NCBI RefSeq assembly: GCF_003013715.1 | Contig: NC_072812.1 | Coordinates: forward strand, 2,418,001-2,482,000 | Origin: Candidozyma auris | Lineage: Eukaryota > Ascomycota > Pichiomycetes > Serinales > Metschnikowiaceae | Reading direction: 5' to 3' | Length of the DNA stretch: 64,000 bases | Shown here: positions 21,906 through 32,038 of the stretch, piece after piece | How positions within the stretch are numbered: position 1 is the stretch's first letter | How the letters are laid out: the number at the start of each line of letters is the position of its first letter | The notes under the pieces: generated by a model | Told to the model about the DNA's origin: nothing | Seen by the model: only the letters and a program-made list of their open reading frames with translations | Databases searched by the model: none | Made by a program: the position numbers and the translations under genes

Positions 21906-23021
21906 ATGTTCCTTAGACGTCCCACAACCCACGTTGCACGCTTTCTTTCCACGTCCAATGCTCTTCTGGCGTCTTTTTTTGCACGCACAAGAGTCGCTCC
22001 CAATCTAAATACTACACTTTCGCCGCCCCAGTCGCTCAAAGCGAAATCCCTCTTGATTTTGGCCACCCCCACAAGTTTGCCTGTGGCGATAGAAAACGCC
22101 ATCTCATTGTACCAAATAGCGAAAATGCAGGTTGTTGTTGCTGGAGTCGACTCGGTGGTGCCCAATGGCGTCCGCAACGGTCTTCTGGAGCTTTGGATCG
22201 ATGAGTATATGGAAATTTCGAATTCTGTGCACTTGCTGCAGAAAGACCACAAGAGGGCCGCCAAGGGAGTTGCTAGAGAGAATTGGAAGAGCATAGAAGC
22301 ATCGTTGAAGATGGAGGTGTCGCCTGGGAACCGAGTGGACTTGACCTTGGCCAACTCGGCGTTTGCTACCAATACATTGGCAACATTATTCTACTTCCAG
22401 CCTAAAGAGCTTCAAGATGAAATCAAGGATCCCAATATGGGCGAAACGCTCTGTGAGCTCACAGTGAAACTTCCTGAACTACAGCCTGCTCTCAGTGCTC
22501 CACAATCCATAGACCGCTGGACACCGCTCAGCGAGGGAGACAACTTGATCATCACTGAGTGCACCGGTAACCTTGTCAAAAAAATCAATGCTGTCCCTGC
22601 AGCAAAGTTTCTAGAGAACAACGAAGACCTCATGAGCATCAAGAGCAAAGACACTAAAGTGTATGTGAAAGTGCACCAGAAGGATGGGGCGAAGAAGTAC
22701 GAGGTGATTGCGGGCGGAGGCGGCTGGGGCGTTAAGGCAGATCTTTTGGCCATTTCGCCCGAGGCCAAGTTGAAAAAAGGAGACAAGATCGAATTTTTCA
22801 TGGTGACACCGAACGACCGGTTCAAGGACTTTGGCGCTACCGTGGTGTCCAACCAGTTTCTCTTTGAGTGCACTCCAGAATCCACTCAGTATGCTGAAGC
22901 AGTCAAGCCTGAGCAAGCCGTCGATAACTTATTCGGCTGTGGATGCGAGCAGGGCTTCTTACACAACGGTGTCAATTGCAAGAGCCCTGGAGAAGCTCTT
23001 TCCTTCAAGTATGGCCCATGA
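21906..23021 (+). CDS. conserved mitochondrial protein, possibly FIST-related
   Basis: Encodes a 371-residue protein I cannot name. The N-terminus MFLRRPTTHVARFLSTSNAL is a typical mitochondrial presequence (basic, Ser/Thr-rich, no acidic residues). The C-terminal third contains GGGGWGVKADLLAISPEAKLKKGDKIEFFM, reminiscent of FIST C-domains, where a loop before the C-terminal strands reads GDxxxFF. It ends with a Cys-rich LFGCGCEQGFLHNGVNCKSPGEA, which could bind a metal or form disulfides. The link to FIST sensors is an inference from this motif only. The start at 21906 was chosen because the 30 upstream in-frame codons are a poly-Pro translation of the pyrimidine-rich leader. Confidence 0.7.
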   Translation: MFLRRPTTHVARFLSTSNALLASFFARTRVAPNLNTTLSPPQSLKAKSLLILATPTSLPVAIENAISLYQIAKMQVVVAGVDSVVPNGVRNGLLELWIDEYMEISNSVHLLQKDHKRAAKGVARENWKSIEASLKMEVSPGNRVDLTLANSAFATNTLATLFYFQPKELQDEIKDPNMGETLCELTVKLPELQPALSAPQSIDRWTPLSEGDNLIITECTGNLVKKINAVPAAKFLENNEDLMSIKSKDTKVYVKVHQKDGAKKYEVIAGGGGWGVKADLLAISPEAKLKKGDKIEFFMVTPNDRFKDFGATVVSNQFLFECTPESTQYAEAVKPEQAVDNLFGCGCEQGFLHNGVNCKSPGEALSFKYGP

Positions 23022-23409
23022 ATTCACCAACTTGCGATTTCATGAAGAGAGACTGAATGTCTACGCTATATAAGCTTGTGAGAGTTGATAAGCATTCTTT
23101 GTTGCTTTGCATCCAGTCGGTCTAGACATTCTACGAGGCATTCATTTAAACGTCGTCCAACTACATTTCTTACATAAGGGATCACGAGAAAAGTGCAGTC
23201 CACTTTGCTTTTTAGCCAATCATCGTCTTGAATCAAATGACTTGTTTACTCATCCTCATGGGCTCCGTGGCTGTGAGTTTCTTTCTTGCTTTTAGGTTCA
23301 TCCCTGACTTTTTGCACCCAGTACACCCGTGCACCATACTCCTCCATCCCCACAAATTGCAAATCGGAGTTTGGTGTCACAAGTCCCTCTTCGAACTATC
23401 TACTTTCTC
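23022..23409. other. intergenic region upstream of POA1
   Basis: 388 bp with no recognisable gene. It contains GC-balanced sequence and TATATAAG near 23066-23073 that could serve the 3' end of the preceding gene or the promoter of POA1. Confidence 0.45.
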
Positions 23410-23883
23410 ATGATCAATTATATCAAAGGCGACCTTTTTGGCCACAGTTCGAGGAAAGCTGCTGTTTTGGCCCACGCGTGCAACCCCCACGGTTCGTGGG
23501 GTGGTGGAATCGCTGCCCAGTTCAGGAAACGCTACCCTGATGCTTATAGCGAGTATGCTCTTCATTGCAAAGAAAATGGGCCAAACCTTTTGGGAACAGC
23601 CTACGTCATTCCAGTGGAAGAGGCTCAAAAAAGTTATATTGCATGCTTGTTCACCAGCAATTTCGAAAACACTCCTAGTGAGATCGTTGAGTACACGAAG
23701 CTGAGCTTAAGGGATTTGTCTAAGAAGCTTCTGCAATTGAACGATGTTGAACGAGATCTGGAGGGTAAAGTCGTGGTGAACATGCCCAAAATCAACAGTG
23801 GCATTTTTAATGTGCCTTGGGAACACACTGAAAATGTGCTACTGGAAACTGAAAACTTACTGTTCAACGTTTATACTGTGTAA
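23410..23883 (+). CDS. POA1: ADP-ribose 1''-phosphate phosphatase (macro domain)
   Basis: Encodes a 157-residue single macro-domain protein. Poa1 hydrolyses ADP-ribose 1''-phosphate, a by-product of tRNA splicing, to ADP-ribose. The start MINYIKGDLF is the first strand of the fold. The ligand-binding loop HACNPHGSWGGGIA (22-35) and the C-terminal MPKINSGIFNVPWE match Poa1 closely; the latter supplies the phosphate-binding Gly-Ile-Phe loop. Other shared features are GPNLLG and the LFTSNF strand. The frame is open 27 codons upstream but those residues have no counterpart in the family. It is convergent with VPS1, with only 98 bp between stop codons. Confidence 0.95.
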   Translation: MINYIKGDLFGHSSRKAAVLAHACNPHGSWGGGIAAQFRKRYPDAYSEYALHCKENGPNLLGTAYVIPVEEAQKSYIACLFTSNFENTPSEIVEYTKLSLRDLSKKLLQLNDVERDLEGKVVVNMPKINSGIFNVPWEHTENVLLETENLLFNVYTV

Positions 23884-23981
23884 CGCATGAACACTTCTAC
23901 ACTGAGCTAACCCAAATTGAACATTACGCTATATATTTCTAAGAATAATTATATGGCTGTATAATCACCATTCCGAAAGAC

Positions 23982-26045
23982 TCACACGCTCATGACGATC
24001 TCGCTTGCGGCCCTCAACACCTCCACCATCTTCTTACATTCCTTTCTTCTTTGCACAGTGGTATCGTTCTCCTTCACCAACTCACCCAAATCAGGAGCAC
24101 TGTACAACTTCTGCAACAACTCTCTTTGAATCTCATCTTTTGATCTGGTGATCAATTTCAACATAACTGCCTTTGGTACAAGATCGGCAACCGTTCTCTT
24201 GACAATGTTGTAGTACGACGAGATCAAAAGTTTAATCACCTCTGTCTCCATCAGCTCACGCTCGGTCATCTGTCCCGTTGCTCGTAACACTGGAGGGGGC
24301 GCTTCCATCTGTTGCAATCTCTTCTTATTTTTGGATGAGAAAAAGCCGCCAAAGAAACCGTTCGACTCCTCCTTTGGCTGAGGTTGTTGCTGTGCCTGTT
24401 GAGTGGGTGGCAAAGGCTTGCCGGTTTTTGGATCAATTGCAACTTGTGGCTTTGGATGGAATTTTTCCTCAACCATAGCCATGGCTTGCAGGCCCTTCAA
24501 CAAATCAGGGTGTGCGGTGTTGACATAGGTTTGCTCGGCGCTGATGATGTCCTGAACGAACTTGTTCGTGGGAATCAATTCCTCACGCAAAAATTGAATA
24601 AATGAATTAGAGAGACGCTCCTTCAATAAGGGGTATCTAGAATATTGTGGGTGGGAGATAATCTGGTTCAAGATACGAGTCAATTCGTCGAAAATCAAGT
24701 TGACACAACGCAAAGATGGCTCCTCCAAACGGTGAATCTGCTGCTTGACAAGCACCTCAAACGCCTGGGTACCCACAAACAAAGAAGGGGCAGAACCGGA
24801 GGTGTTGTGCATGATTGTGCGGATATCGGCGTCCTTGATCTGATCGAAGGGGTCGATGGCATTGACACCATTTTTGTAGATTTCATGGAAAACAAAGGAG
24901 ATACGAGCACCACCACTCAATTCCTGCGACGACAACTCTTTGGCCTCACCATTCAAGATTTCATTGTAGTCCTTAGCGAAGTTTGTGATCATGTTCAACG
25001 CAATCGAGGTAGGGCTCTCCTCCATCTCTGGACCCAAAACGCTCAATTCGCTTTGGTAGCGCTTCAAGGAATTCTCGATTCTCGCCTTGATATCAGGCAA
25101 GGTGGCTTTGATATGATGCATCAAGATGCTGCTCAACTTTCTTGCCAAGAAGGCAGTACCGCAGAACTGTGCCTTGGCCTTGTACGAAGGGTGGTTTTCA
25201 AAGAAAGCGCTTTCATCTTGAAGAGCGGCCCTGATGGTCTTCTTCAGCTCGATGTCTCTCTGGCCTCTATTGATGACAGGGATGTAGCCAAACTTCAAGG
25301 GAATCACTCTGCCGGCAAGAATGTCCACCACATCCGTGCCTTCATCCATCAAGTCCACTTTCGTCAACACACCAATGGTTCTGGCGCCCTCAGGATCAAC
25401 CTCACGTGCCAACTTCAACCCGTCCGAGTTGGCCAAGTCGGTGTTGGCAGCGTTTACAGCCAAGATGATGGCATTGGGCTTGGAAATGTACTTCAAAACC
25501 ATCTCCCGAATCTGTCTCTCTATATCCTTGGGCTGATCGCCCACGGGGACCTTGGTCAACCCTGGCAAATCCACCAACGTCAAGGTCAACACGTGTGGTG
25601 AGTAGATACGCAAGTTGATAGGCACCGAAGAAATGCCCAAGTTCTTCCCGGTCTTTGCGTCCGTTTCCCGAACAATCTCTGCTCTGATCTCCTCGAAATT
25701 GTAGAATCTCTTATTGGGCAAGTGCAAGAACTCTCCCCACTCCTCCAAGTTGTTCTCCAGCTCTTCTCCCTTGTCTGTCACTTTGTTGATCTTATCTGCG
25801 TCAGCCTTATTCACCCCAGGTCTTCTATTGATAAGCTGCAACACCAACGGTCTTCTCGTCACGATACCCGTGCCTCGAGGCAAAAAGTCTCTGCCTACGA
25901 TGTTTTCCAACACGGACGATTTGCCGCTGGATTGAGATCCCACCACGGTGATCTGGGGTAAATCGACGGGGGAGGTCAGGCCGCCGCCAAGAGGCGCAAG
26001 CGCGTCTTGGAGCTTGTTGATTGTGGATATAAGTTGCTCGTCCAT
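23982..26045 (-). CDS. VPS1: dynamin-like GTPase Vps1
   Basis: Encodes a 687-residue dynamin-related GTPase for vacuolar protein sorting, endosome and peroxisome fission. The start is placed at 26045 ([18 protein letters not shown]), identical in form to yeast Vps1; the frame extends 29 codons further. The GTPase domain shows P-loop GSQSSGKSS (36-44), the switch Thr in [18 protein letters not shown] (G3) and LTKVDLMD (G4). The stalk includes [16 protein letters not shown] Gln/Pro-rich insert then precedes [17 protein letters not shown], and the C-terminal GTPase effector domain ends [16 protein letters not shown]. There is no PH domain, as expected for fungal Vps1. It is slightly shorter than the yeast protein (704), mainly in the insert after NRRPG. 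Confidence 0.98.
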   Translation of the reverse strand: MDEQLISTINKLQDALAPLGGGLTSPVDLPQITVVGSQSSGKSSVLENIVGRDFLPRGTGIVTRRPLVLQLINRRPGVNKADADKINKVTDKGEELENNLEEWGEFLHLPNKRFYNFEEIRAEIVRETDAKTGKNLGISSVPINLRIYSPHVLTLTLVDLPGLTKVPVGDQPKDIERQIREMVLKYISKPNAIILAVNAANTDLANSDGLKLAREVDPEGARTIGVLTKVDLMDEGTDVVDILAGRVIPLKFGYIPVINRGQRDIELKKTIRAALQDESAFFENHPSYKAKAQFCGTAFLARKLSSILMHHIKATLPDIKARIENSLKRYQSELSVLGPEMEESPTSIALNMITNFAKDYNEILNGEAKELSSQELSGGARISFVFHEIYKNGVNAIDPFDQIKDADIRTIMHNTSGSAPSLFVGTQAFEVLVKQQIHRLEEPSLRCVNLIFDELTRILNQIISHPQYSRYPLLKERLSNSFIQFLREELIPTNKFVQDIISAEQTYVNTAHPDLLKGLQAMAMVEEKFHPKPQVAIDPKTGKPLPPTQQAQQQPQPKEESNGFFGGFFSSKNKKRLQQMEAPPPVLRATGQMTERELMETEVIKLLISSYYNIVKRTVADLVPKAVMLKLITRSKDEIQRELLQKLYSAPDLGELVKENDTTVQRRKECKKMVEVLRAASEIVMSV

Positions 26046-27359
26046 GGATGTCGAGGTTTTGTTTACTTTACGTGGGTTGTATTTATTGCCATTGAGAGTT
26101 GTTGAGAGGTGTCGTTGTCTGGGACTGCACATAGGACGGAATGGACCAGAGCTAAGTTGGAGGCACAGTCGAGGAGATGCTCATTTGAGAAGACAAGATG
26201 GTCGCTTAAAGAAAGCCCTGGAGTGACTTGTAAGACTGGATCCACAGAAATTGACTTGCCGATGGTGGTAGTGTGGGATCGGGGGCTATGTGGTCGTGTC
26301 CCACCCAATAAGGTAGATAAGAGTCTCTTCGGGAGCCACTTCCTTATTGTGAATTTAAGAGCTGTGATTTTATTGTTGAGGTCAAAAGAGGATGTTGAGG
26401 TCTGGTATTTGTTGATTTTACCCTTGATTGGGGAATTTGCGCTAGGTGGCTATGCACCTTTAAACGTATCTACTAGCGTGTAAGAATTGTGGTATCTAAT
26501 TAAGAATAAGAGTCAGAAGAAAAAAACTGAAAAAGAAACTCGAAAACGAAAGCTGAGCTCTCCAAAAGATAACTTTGCAGTATTTGTTATATCACTAGCA
26601 TTGAGCTGCTCATGGAGGGCTGGAATTCTATGAATCTTGATCTTCCAATTCTTGGCTGCGAAATACACTGAATGTGAGGAAGCAGAGGTAGTAACGTAAA
26701 ATAAAGCATTCCTCTTTTTTTTTCTTAATTTCTTGTTCTATTTTGCTACCTTTGTCATTTGAACTTGAAAAGCTTCTATTTGAATAGCTTGTCGTGCCTT
26801 TAATCGGTATCGTACTCGTATTGCTATAGTGAGTGTGCCTCAGTAAAGAGTATAGGATGGTACTGTCAGCTCTTGCAGCTCTGGCAAAAAAAAATAAAGC
26901 AAGCACTTCAGAAGAACGATTGGTTTACACTTTCCTCATTTGAAGTCCAATTCTTGTTTTGTCTGGAATGTTTCTCTTTATCTTACTGGGTGAATTGTTG
27001 GTTTCAAGGCCAGTACTTGTTACTCTACTCCTCAACTACTGAACTGGCAGCACAATTCTGGACTCACTTATGCTTCTTTTTCGAAAATTCATATTCATCG
27101 AGCTCAATCAAACTTTGCAGCCATTTAAAAAGCGCAGTAGTGGCCCGGTAAGTTCAGCCGTAGTATTAGAGTTGAAATGCTTTAAGTTTCTCTTTTCAGA
27201 CTCCTTTGAAAAGCACCAATCCATTCTAAAAAAAAAAAACTCTAAATATTAAGAAACTATTGAATCGAGAGCAACCCTGCTCTCTTCTACTGTACTGTAA
27301 TTAAAAAGATTAAGAAGACCCAGCACTCTTTGACGCTCCAGGCGCCTTCCTTCCATCCT
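26046..27359. other. intergenic region VPS1 / YPK3
   Basis: 1.3 kb between two minus-strand genes, so it holds the VPS1 promoter and the YPK3 3' end. It is AT-rich, with A-tracts at 26519-26526, 26887-26896 and 27230-27238. A TTTGCAGCCA word lies at 27114 and a related TTGGCTGCGAAA near 26652. No gene is recognised. Confidence 0.5.
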
Positions 27360-28751
27360 TCATGAATAGTTTGCCAACCTCATCTGTCCAAACTTGTCGA
27401 TGTAGCTGCCGCTGGCGGCAAAGCTAAAGCCCTGGAAAAGCTCCTTTCCATTCATCTGTGAGCCCGAGGCTTGTGCAGTGGCAACTTCGTAGTCGCTCAC
27501 CTTCATTGAGGTGAATTCTTCAGAGAAGTTTTCTGCCATCTCTGGGTCTGAAATGGTCGGAATTATCGGAGGCACCACCGACTCGTCCTGGGCGACGATG
27601 GCGCTCCAGTTGATTTTCCTGAAGAAACGGTGCCCTGTAAACAGGTCCCACTTCTCGTCCACCAGGAACCGCTTCTCCGGTTTCTTTTGAAGGAGCTTGT
27701 TCAACAAGTCCTTGGCATCGAGCAGAAGGTAAAAGGGGAGATTGAGCTTGGCCAGGAGTATCTTCTTGGTGATGACTTCGTGCAGCTTGCCTGTAAATGG
27801 CGGTTTCCCCGTCATCATGTCGTATATCACACATCCAAGCAGCCACCAGTCCACAGCGTAGTCGTACGCTTCGCCCTTGATGATCTCGGGCGCCATGTAC
27901 TCGGGGGTCCCAATGATCAGTCTACAGGCAGACTCATCATCGTTGGAAATAGCTTTAGAGAGGCCGAAATCCGTAAGCACCAAATGACCCGCAGCGTTCA
28001 AAAGACAGTTTTCGGGCTTCAAGTCCCGGTACACGATGCCCAACAGGTGCAAATGACGGAGCCCCAACGCCATTTCGGCAGCGTAGAACGCCACATGGTC
28101 TTCCTTGAACACATTCCCCAAGGCGTTGCCGCAAGTCAAGTGGTAGAACAACTCTCCACCAGGAATGTACTCCAAAAGCAAGTAGAACCGGTCGTGGTCC
28201 TGTAAAGCATAAAACAACTTGACGATATTGGCGTGATGAGTCACCTGCGTCAAAATGTGTCTTTCAGCAAGCGTTCTCTTGACGTGGCTGGCAGTATCGT
28301 CCAAAACGTCGATCTGGGGCTTTCTGATCTGCTTCTGCGCATAGAGCCGCCCGTTGTGTTTGTCCTTGACAAGATGCACCTTGCCATACGCTCCCTGGCC
28401 AAGCACCCTGAGGGGCACAAAGTCGCCCAAACTCTTTTTCACCGCACACTCTTCCTCGTTGAAGCCCGACGGAATGTTGATTCCGCCTGCCGACGACGTC
28501 GACCGCACAGAAAGTCGTCTGTAGACAGAAGAACGTCTTCGGTTGCGAGGGGATTTGGAAAACTCCATCTGGTGAAAGTTGGAGTCTGGGTGAAATTTGG
28601 AGTCTGGGGTACTGGGTGTGCCTTTGAAGCCTGGAGGCTTTAATCCTTGGGGCTGGAAGCCTGGCGGGTGGAGGTGGCCAGGTTGGCCTTCGTACGCCAC
28701 GGGGGGAGCGACGTCGGGAGGCTCTGGGTCCTCGTCGAAGGTGAAAAGCAT
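27360..28751 (-). CDS. YPK3: AGC protein kinase, Ypk3-like (S6 kinase type)
   Basis: Encodes a 463-residue AGC-family kinase. In yeast, Ypk3 acts below TORC1 and phosphorylates ribosomal protein S6. The N-terminal 100 residues are Pro-rich with basic RNRRRSSVYRRLSVRS. The kinase domain starts near 111: glycine loop GQGAYGKV (118-125), Lys140, YRDLKPEN (241-248, Asp243), DFG (261-263) and GTPEYMAPE (281-289). The hydrophobic motif FQGFSF (439-444) is present. The residue three before GTPEY, the PDK1-type site, is codon 278 and is CTG, hence serine in this code. I start at 28751 (MLFTFDED); an in-frame ATG at 28865 would add 38 residues resembling a mitochondrial presequence. Confidence 0.88.
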   Translation of the reverse strand: MLFTFDEDPEPPDVAPPVAYEGQPGHLHPPGFQPQGLKPPGFKGTPSTPDSKFHPDSNFHQMEFSKSPRNRRRSSVYRRLSVRSTSSAGGINIPSGFNEEECAVKKSLGDFVPLRVLGQGAYGKVHLVKDKHNGRLYAQKQIRKPQIDVLDDTASHVKRTLAERHILTQVTHHANIVKLFYALQDHDRFYLLLEYIPGGELFYHLTCGNALGNVFKEDHVAFYAAEMALGLRHLHLLGIVYRDLKPENCLLNAAGHLVLTDFGLSKAISNDDESACRLIIGTPEYMAPEIIKGEAYDYAVDWWLLGCVIYDMMTGKPPFTGKLHEVITKKILLAKLNLPFYLLLDAKDLLNKLLQKKPEKRFLVDEKWDLFTGHRFFRKINWSAIVAQDESVVPPIIPTISDPEMAENFSEEFTSMKVSDYEVATAQASGSQMNGKELFQGFSFAASGSYIDKFGQMRLANYS

Positions 28752-30754
28752 GGGTTTTAGAGAAGTAGTTTCAAGTGTTGATGGAGCGCGATGAGTGAAA
28801 AATGCACGGCGGGAAGATCCCAAGAAGGAAAGGACTTTGGAAATGTGGATGCGAGGAAAGTGCAACGAGGAGTTGGGAAAGGCAGGGTGGAGAAAGTAGT
28901 GAGCAAAAGAAGATATTATGTAATCGACTAGGGCATCTGTTTCGTTGGGGTCCAGTGGGGTGGAGGGTAGAAATGGCTGCGAAATGCACCAGTGTTGCCC
29001 TTAATGGAAGGTGGAGCCGTGGAACTGGGATTTATGGTGAAGGAAGGAAGGTGGGAAGCAGGCAATCAGGAAATCATGAGTTGCAGGTGGAGGTTTGAAT
29101 TTGGTCAATTTGGATAATTTTCCTGGGAATTGACTGAGGCATGGAGTTTCCATAGAATCTATGAAAAGAAGAAAAAAAAAATGCATCGTTCAATCACCAC
29201 CATGGCTTGCTTGAGAAGCTATTGCTGGCTACAACACTCAAGAGAACCACTCTTTGTTATCTTGACTCTCTATGGTGTTGCCTAAAAGCCAGCGAATTTG
29301 ACTTAGGCACAGCACCACACCAAAACATGTGAACACTGAAAGTTTCGAAGGTTTTTTTGTGTTTGAAGCACTCGTTCTAGTAACTGTGATACTTATTTCT
29401 TGAGAACGTTCATCAGATCACCTGAATACGACATGGTCTTCCCACCTGATGAAAATTTACATTGTTAACAACAACGCAACAAAAAAGCAAATCAACAAAT
29501 ATTAAAAATAGTTCAGTGTCAACGCAACCACTGAAGGCAAAATGTCCTCACAATATCACCCTATACTTCTCAAAGATGTTTGTGTTCCTCCTTTTCTCAC
29601 CTGCCAGATCTGAGACATTGCCTCATGTGAACATTTTGCAGCCAACTTCCCACCACCACTCTATGCGCTTACACGGTCTTCGGTGGCAAAAGTCAATTGA
29701 AGAACATTTTTTGGGGACGATATCCCATGAATCTTTTTGGGAATTCACAGAAACCCAGCAAGTTTGTGTGAGGTTCTCCTGGCCAATTAGAAAATTCTCA
29801 ATCTGAGTCATGTCTCCGCATTGAGGCATTTTCAGTAACTAAGCATAAGCAAAAAAGTTTACTTGGGAGATCGACATGTCGTGAACCTTTCCAAAATGAA
29901 ATTCTAGCTAAACTTTGAGAAACCTTAATTCTTCTATTTTTTTAGGTCTAGTAAATCATTTTTAATTGCACACTTATTTGCCAAATGCACAAAATTTTCT
30001 GCAGCAATGACTTCCCCAGCTTTTCGCATCCAAGCAAGAAAATCTTCAGCATCTGAGCAACACATGGCAAAAAGAAAAAAAAGAAGACGTAAGCTTCTTC
30101 CACCACGTGAATATCATTTAAAAGTACACTTACAAGTCCCAAAAAAATGCCGAAATCACCTCCTTTTTGGTATTGTTCGGAGCCCAAGACCCTGTCTTGT
30201 GCTCGTCTTGCCTGCAGGAATGAAAATTTGCTGTTCTTCGCCGGTAGCAACTTCTTCCAAAAACATCCCAGACTTCTTTTTAAAGACACATATAATTATT
30301 CAAAACTAAAAAGAAAACCCCTCCTCAAAGTTCTGCCCGCTCCCCATTAGTGTTTGTCGCTGTTTGTAGTCTCCTCGTCCCGCCAGCAAACAGCCATACT
30401 TTTTACCGAAGCGTCTAACGTACGAACCAGTGGTTTATGCCAAAGAAACCCTCACGATCGAACCTAACGTATCTCTATAACAACACCGTCGAGCCCGGAT
30501 AACACGAGATTGCCCCTGCCGAAACACAAAAAAGAAAAAAAATAAAAATAAAAAAAAAAATCCCATAAAACTCCTCCCTTCATCACTTCACTATCGGTTG
30601 TCGACCTCCCCCTTCCGCCTTTAGTGAAAGAACAAACCCATCAACAACTGCTAGAACGTTTCTTGCTACTTCTCTTCTCGTTTTAGCTGCTTATCCAAAA
30701 GAACACTTAAAGAAAGCTTAAGAGCAAGTTCCAATCCACCTTTGTTTTCAAGTT
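28752..30754. other. divergent intergenic region YPK3-SPE2
   Basis: 2.0 kb shared upstream region. It holds a TTTTGCAGCCAA word (29634), a TGAGTCA Gcn4-type site (29804-29810), a CACGTG (30104-30109) and A-rich tracts at 29166-29179 and 30530-30560. The 200 bases before SPE2 are pyrimidine-rich and I find no upstream ATG in the last 100. No gene is recognised. Confidence 0.5.
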
Positions 30755-32038
30755 ATGGTCAACACCGCCTCGGACTACGTCGACCATGTATTATCTGCAA
30801 ATTTAGATTCCACTTTTGCCTTTGAAGGCCCCGAGAAGCTCTTGGAGGTGTGGTTCTGGCCCTCGCCCAAGGACTCGCCCTCAGAAATGGGTCTTCGCCT
30901 GATTCCGTTGCCAAAATGGAAATCTGTGTTGGATCTTGTCAATTGCAAGATTCTCTCCATGAAGCTGTCTGCTGCTGTCGACGCCTACCTCTTGTCTGAG
31001 CTGTCGCTCTTCGTGTTCCCACACAAACTTGTGCTTAAGACGTGTGGCACCACAACCACGTTGGCGTGCCTTGACCAGTTGTTTGACACCGTCACAGAGC
31101 TGCTTGGGTGCAAATTCGCTTCCAAAGATGTGTTTCAGGTCTTCTACTCCAGAAGATCGTTCATGTTTCCTGAAAAACAGAAACACGTCCACACAGACTG
31201 GAAAAACGAGGTCACGTTGCTCAACTCCCACTTTGTCCAAGGCAAATCCTACGTTGTTGGTGACTTCACCTCTGACGATCACTGGTACTTGTACATGGGC
31301 GGGCTGCAAGCAGGCAAGTGCCGTCCTGGGTGCAAGGACCAGACTTTCGAGATTCTTATGACCCAGCTTGACCCAACCAGAGCCCGTAGTTTCGTCACTT
31401 CTCGTGAACCAGGGCCTGACTCGGTTGTGACTCACTCGAGCGACGAGGAAGAGCACGATTTGGGCCACGACCAAGGCTTGGAAACCATGAGAGATACAGG
31501 GCTCGAGAACCTCTTCTTGCCCTCGAGTGCTGCTCACGCCCATGGCAATTTTGCTCCTTCTGTGACTTCTCCCTTCCACATGCCCTCGCCTCAGATGAGC
31601 GAGAATATGGATCTTTCCGATGAGGAAATGGACGAGAAGTGGGAATTTGCTCACGATGCGTTTGCGTTTTCTCCCTGTGGCTACTCTTCCAACTCGGTGT
31701 GCTCGAAGAATGGGAATGGCTTCTACTACACTTTGCACATCACGCCTGAGCTGGGCTGGTCGTACGCTTCGTTCGAGACAAATTTTCCCTTTCTGTCGTC
31801 GTCTCCCGTTGGAATTGTCGACGTTTTGGTGCGTGTATTGCGGATTTTCCACCCGGGAAAGTTTTCTATGACTTTGGTCAACGAAAGCGACCACGACGCC
31901 TCGGCCAGCTTCAACCAGTTGTTGCAGTGTGACGCTGTGGTGGCCAAGTTGGGCTACTCCAAGCAGGAGAAAGTGACGTACGATTTGAAAGGCGCCTACG
32001 ACTTGTTGTACTTGAACTTCGAAAAGACAGCCAATTGA
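30755..32038 (+). CDS. SPE2: S-adenosylmethionine decarboxylase proenzyme
   Basis: Encodes a 427-residue proenzyme that makes decarboxylated AdoMet, the aminopropyl donor for spermidine and spermine. AdoMetDC cuts itself at a Glu-Ser bond and turns that Ser into the pyruvoyl cofactor. Family landmarks: FEGPEKLLEVWF (Glu24, Glu27), the processing site LSE-x-SLFVF, catalytic Cys97 in KTCGTT, GDFTSDDHWYLYMGG, and the C-terminal CGYSSN and HITPELGWSYASFETNFP with the processing Ser/His pair. At the processing site the x (codon 83, 31001-31003) is CTG, so the pyruvoyl serine exists only under the CUG-Ser code. An acidic insert (about 225-300) is longer than in animal enzymes. The start is the first ATG after a pyrimidine-rich leader. 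Confidence 0.97.
   Translation: MVNTASDYVDHVLSANLDSTFAFEGPEKLLEVWFWPSPKDSPSEMGLRLIPLPKWKSVLDLVNCKILSMKLSAAVDAYLLSELSLFVFPHKLVLKTCGTTTTLACLDQLFDTVTELLGCKFASKDVFQVFYSRRSFMFPEKQKHVHTDWKNEVTLLNSHFVQGKSYVVGDFTSDDHWYLYMGGLQAGKCRPGCKDQTFEILMTQLDPTRARSFVTSREPGPDSVVTHSSDEEEHDLGHDQGLETMRDTGLENLFLPSSAAHAHGNFAPSVTSPFHMPSPQMSENMDLSDEEMDEKWEFAHDAFAFSPCGYSSNSVCSKNGNGFYYTLHITPELGWSYASFETNFPFLSSSPVGIVDVLVRVLRIFHPGKFSMTLVNESDHDASASFNQLLQCDAVVAKLGYSKQEKVTYDLKGAYDLLYLNFEKTAN

Noticed and set aside
24645..25601. 318-codon plus-strand frame opposite VPS1
   Set aside because: Shadow of a conserved coding strand; no domain, and it starts and ends within the GTPase gene.
30881..31894. 337-codon minus-strand frame opposite SPE2
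   Set aside because: Shadow of SPE2; Arg/His-rich translation without family resemblance.
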